From Clostridia bacterium (lineage in GTDB: Bacteria > Bacillota > Clostridia > Oscillospirales > CAG-272), in assembly GCA_017958705.1 (NCBI GenBank), contig JAGDCE010000145.1:1-5471 (forward strand): DNA of 5,471 nt, given 5' to 3'. Position numbers and translations under genes: made by a program. Each line of letters begins with the position of its first letter. The first letter of the stretch is position 1. Below the pieces are notes generated by a model. It ran no database searches and was not told the origin of the DNA. It saw nothing but the letters and a program-made list of their open reading frames with translations. Positions 5,459-5,471 of this stretch are shown piece by piece.

Positions 5459-5471
5459 AAAAAGCACTTAT
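5455..5471 (+). CDS. third gene of the PadR operon, first codons only
   Basis: ATG at 5455 overlaps the DUF1700 stop by 4 nt (ATGA). AAGGAG (5441-5446) lies 8 nt upstream, and five full codons read MKKAL before the window ends. The Lys-Lys start suggests a signal peptide or membrane anchor. In comparable PadR–DUF1700 operons the third gene is often a DUF4097 beta-helix-like protein, but nothing in these few codons proves that. Confidence 0.75.

Noticed and set aside
1..5471. CRISPR array, tRNA, rRNA, transposase or phage genes
   Set aside because: I looked for regularly spaced repeats, tRNA cloverleaf signatures and transposase or integrase motifs and saw none. The 658-716 hairpins lack tRNA hallmarks such as a CCA end and a T-loop GTTCRA.

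Overview
The window looks like a chromosomal segment of a gut- or rumen-type Firmicutes bacterium, most likely an uncultured member of class Clostridia. The grounds are strong AAGGAG/AGGAGG ribosome-binding sites, textbook sigma-A promoters with 17-nt spacers, a PadR–DUF1700 gene pair, an acidic-linker solute-binding lipoprotein, and mid-range GC with GC-biased third codon positions. The lineage assignment is inference; no rRNA or other marker gene is present.

Layout. (1) Positions 1-608 (+) hold the last third of an L-fucose isomerase gene, cut by the window start. (2) Positions 609-802 are a convergent intergenic region with a cluster of small hairpins (658-716) and a bidirectional terminator (737-766). 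(3) Positions 803-2098 (-) encode a Gfo/Idh/MocA-type NAD(P)-dependent oxidoreductase with a Cys-rich C-terminal half. Its sigma-A promoter lies about 110 nt upstream and overlaps an inverted repeat at 2223-2246. (4) Positions 2253-2591 (+) hold an unrecognised coding-like ORF with no good start, possibly a remnant. (5) Positions 2754-4238 (-) encode a lipoprotein extracellular solute-binding protein. It has a perfect Shine-Dalgarno, a sigma-A promoter, the same inverted repeat (4375-4398) over the -35 box, and a second near-identical copy of the terminator hairpin downstream. (6) From 4493 (+) a compact operon begins: PadR-family regulator, DUF1700/HAAS membrane protein, and the first codons of a third gene, all overlapping.

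How the genes relate. The isomerase, oxidoreductase and solute-binding protein suggest a carbohydrate (possibly fucose or host-/plant-glycan) utilisation neighbourhood. The strongest evidence for joint action is regulatory. The two minus-strand genes are separate transcription units, yet their promoters share 20 of 23 bases across the -35 region, arranged as an inverted repeat. This is what a common operator would look like. The PadR operon is divergent from the solute-binding gene, has its own promoter and appears functionally separate (probably envelope-stress or membrane homeostasis).

The most interesting observation is the shared operator/promoter module. The second is an orphan binding protein with no permease beside it, apparently tied to a dehydrogenase by that module.
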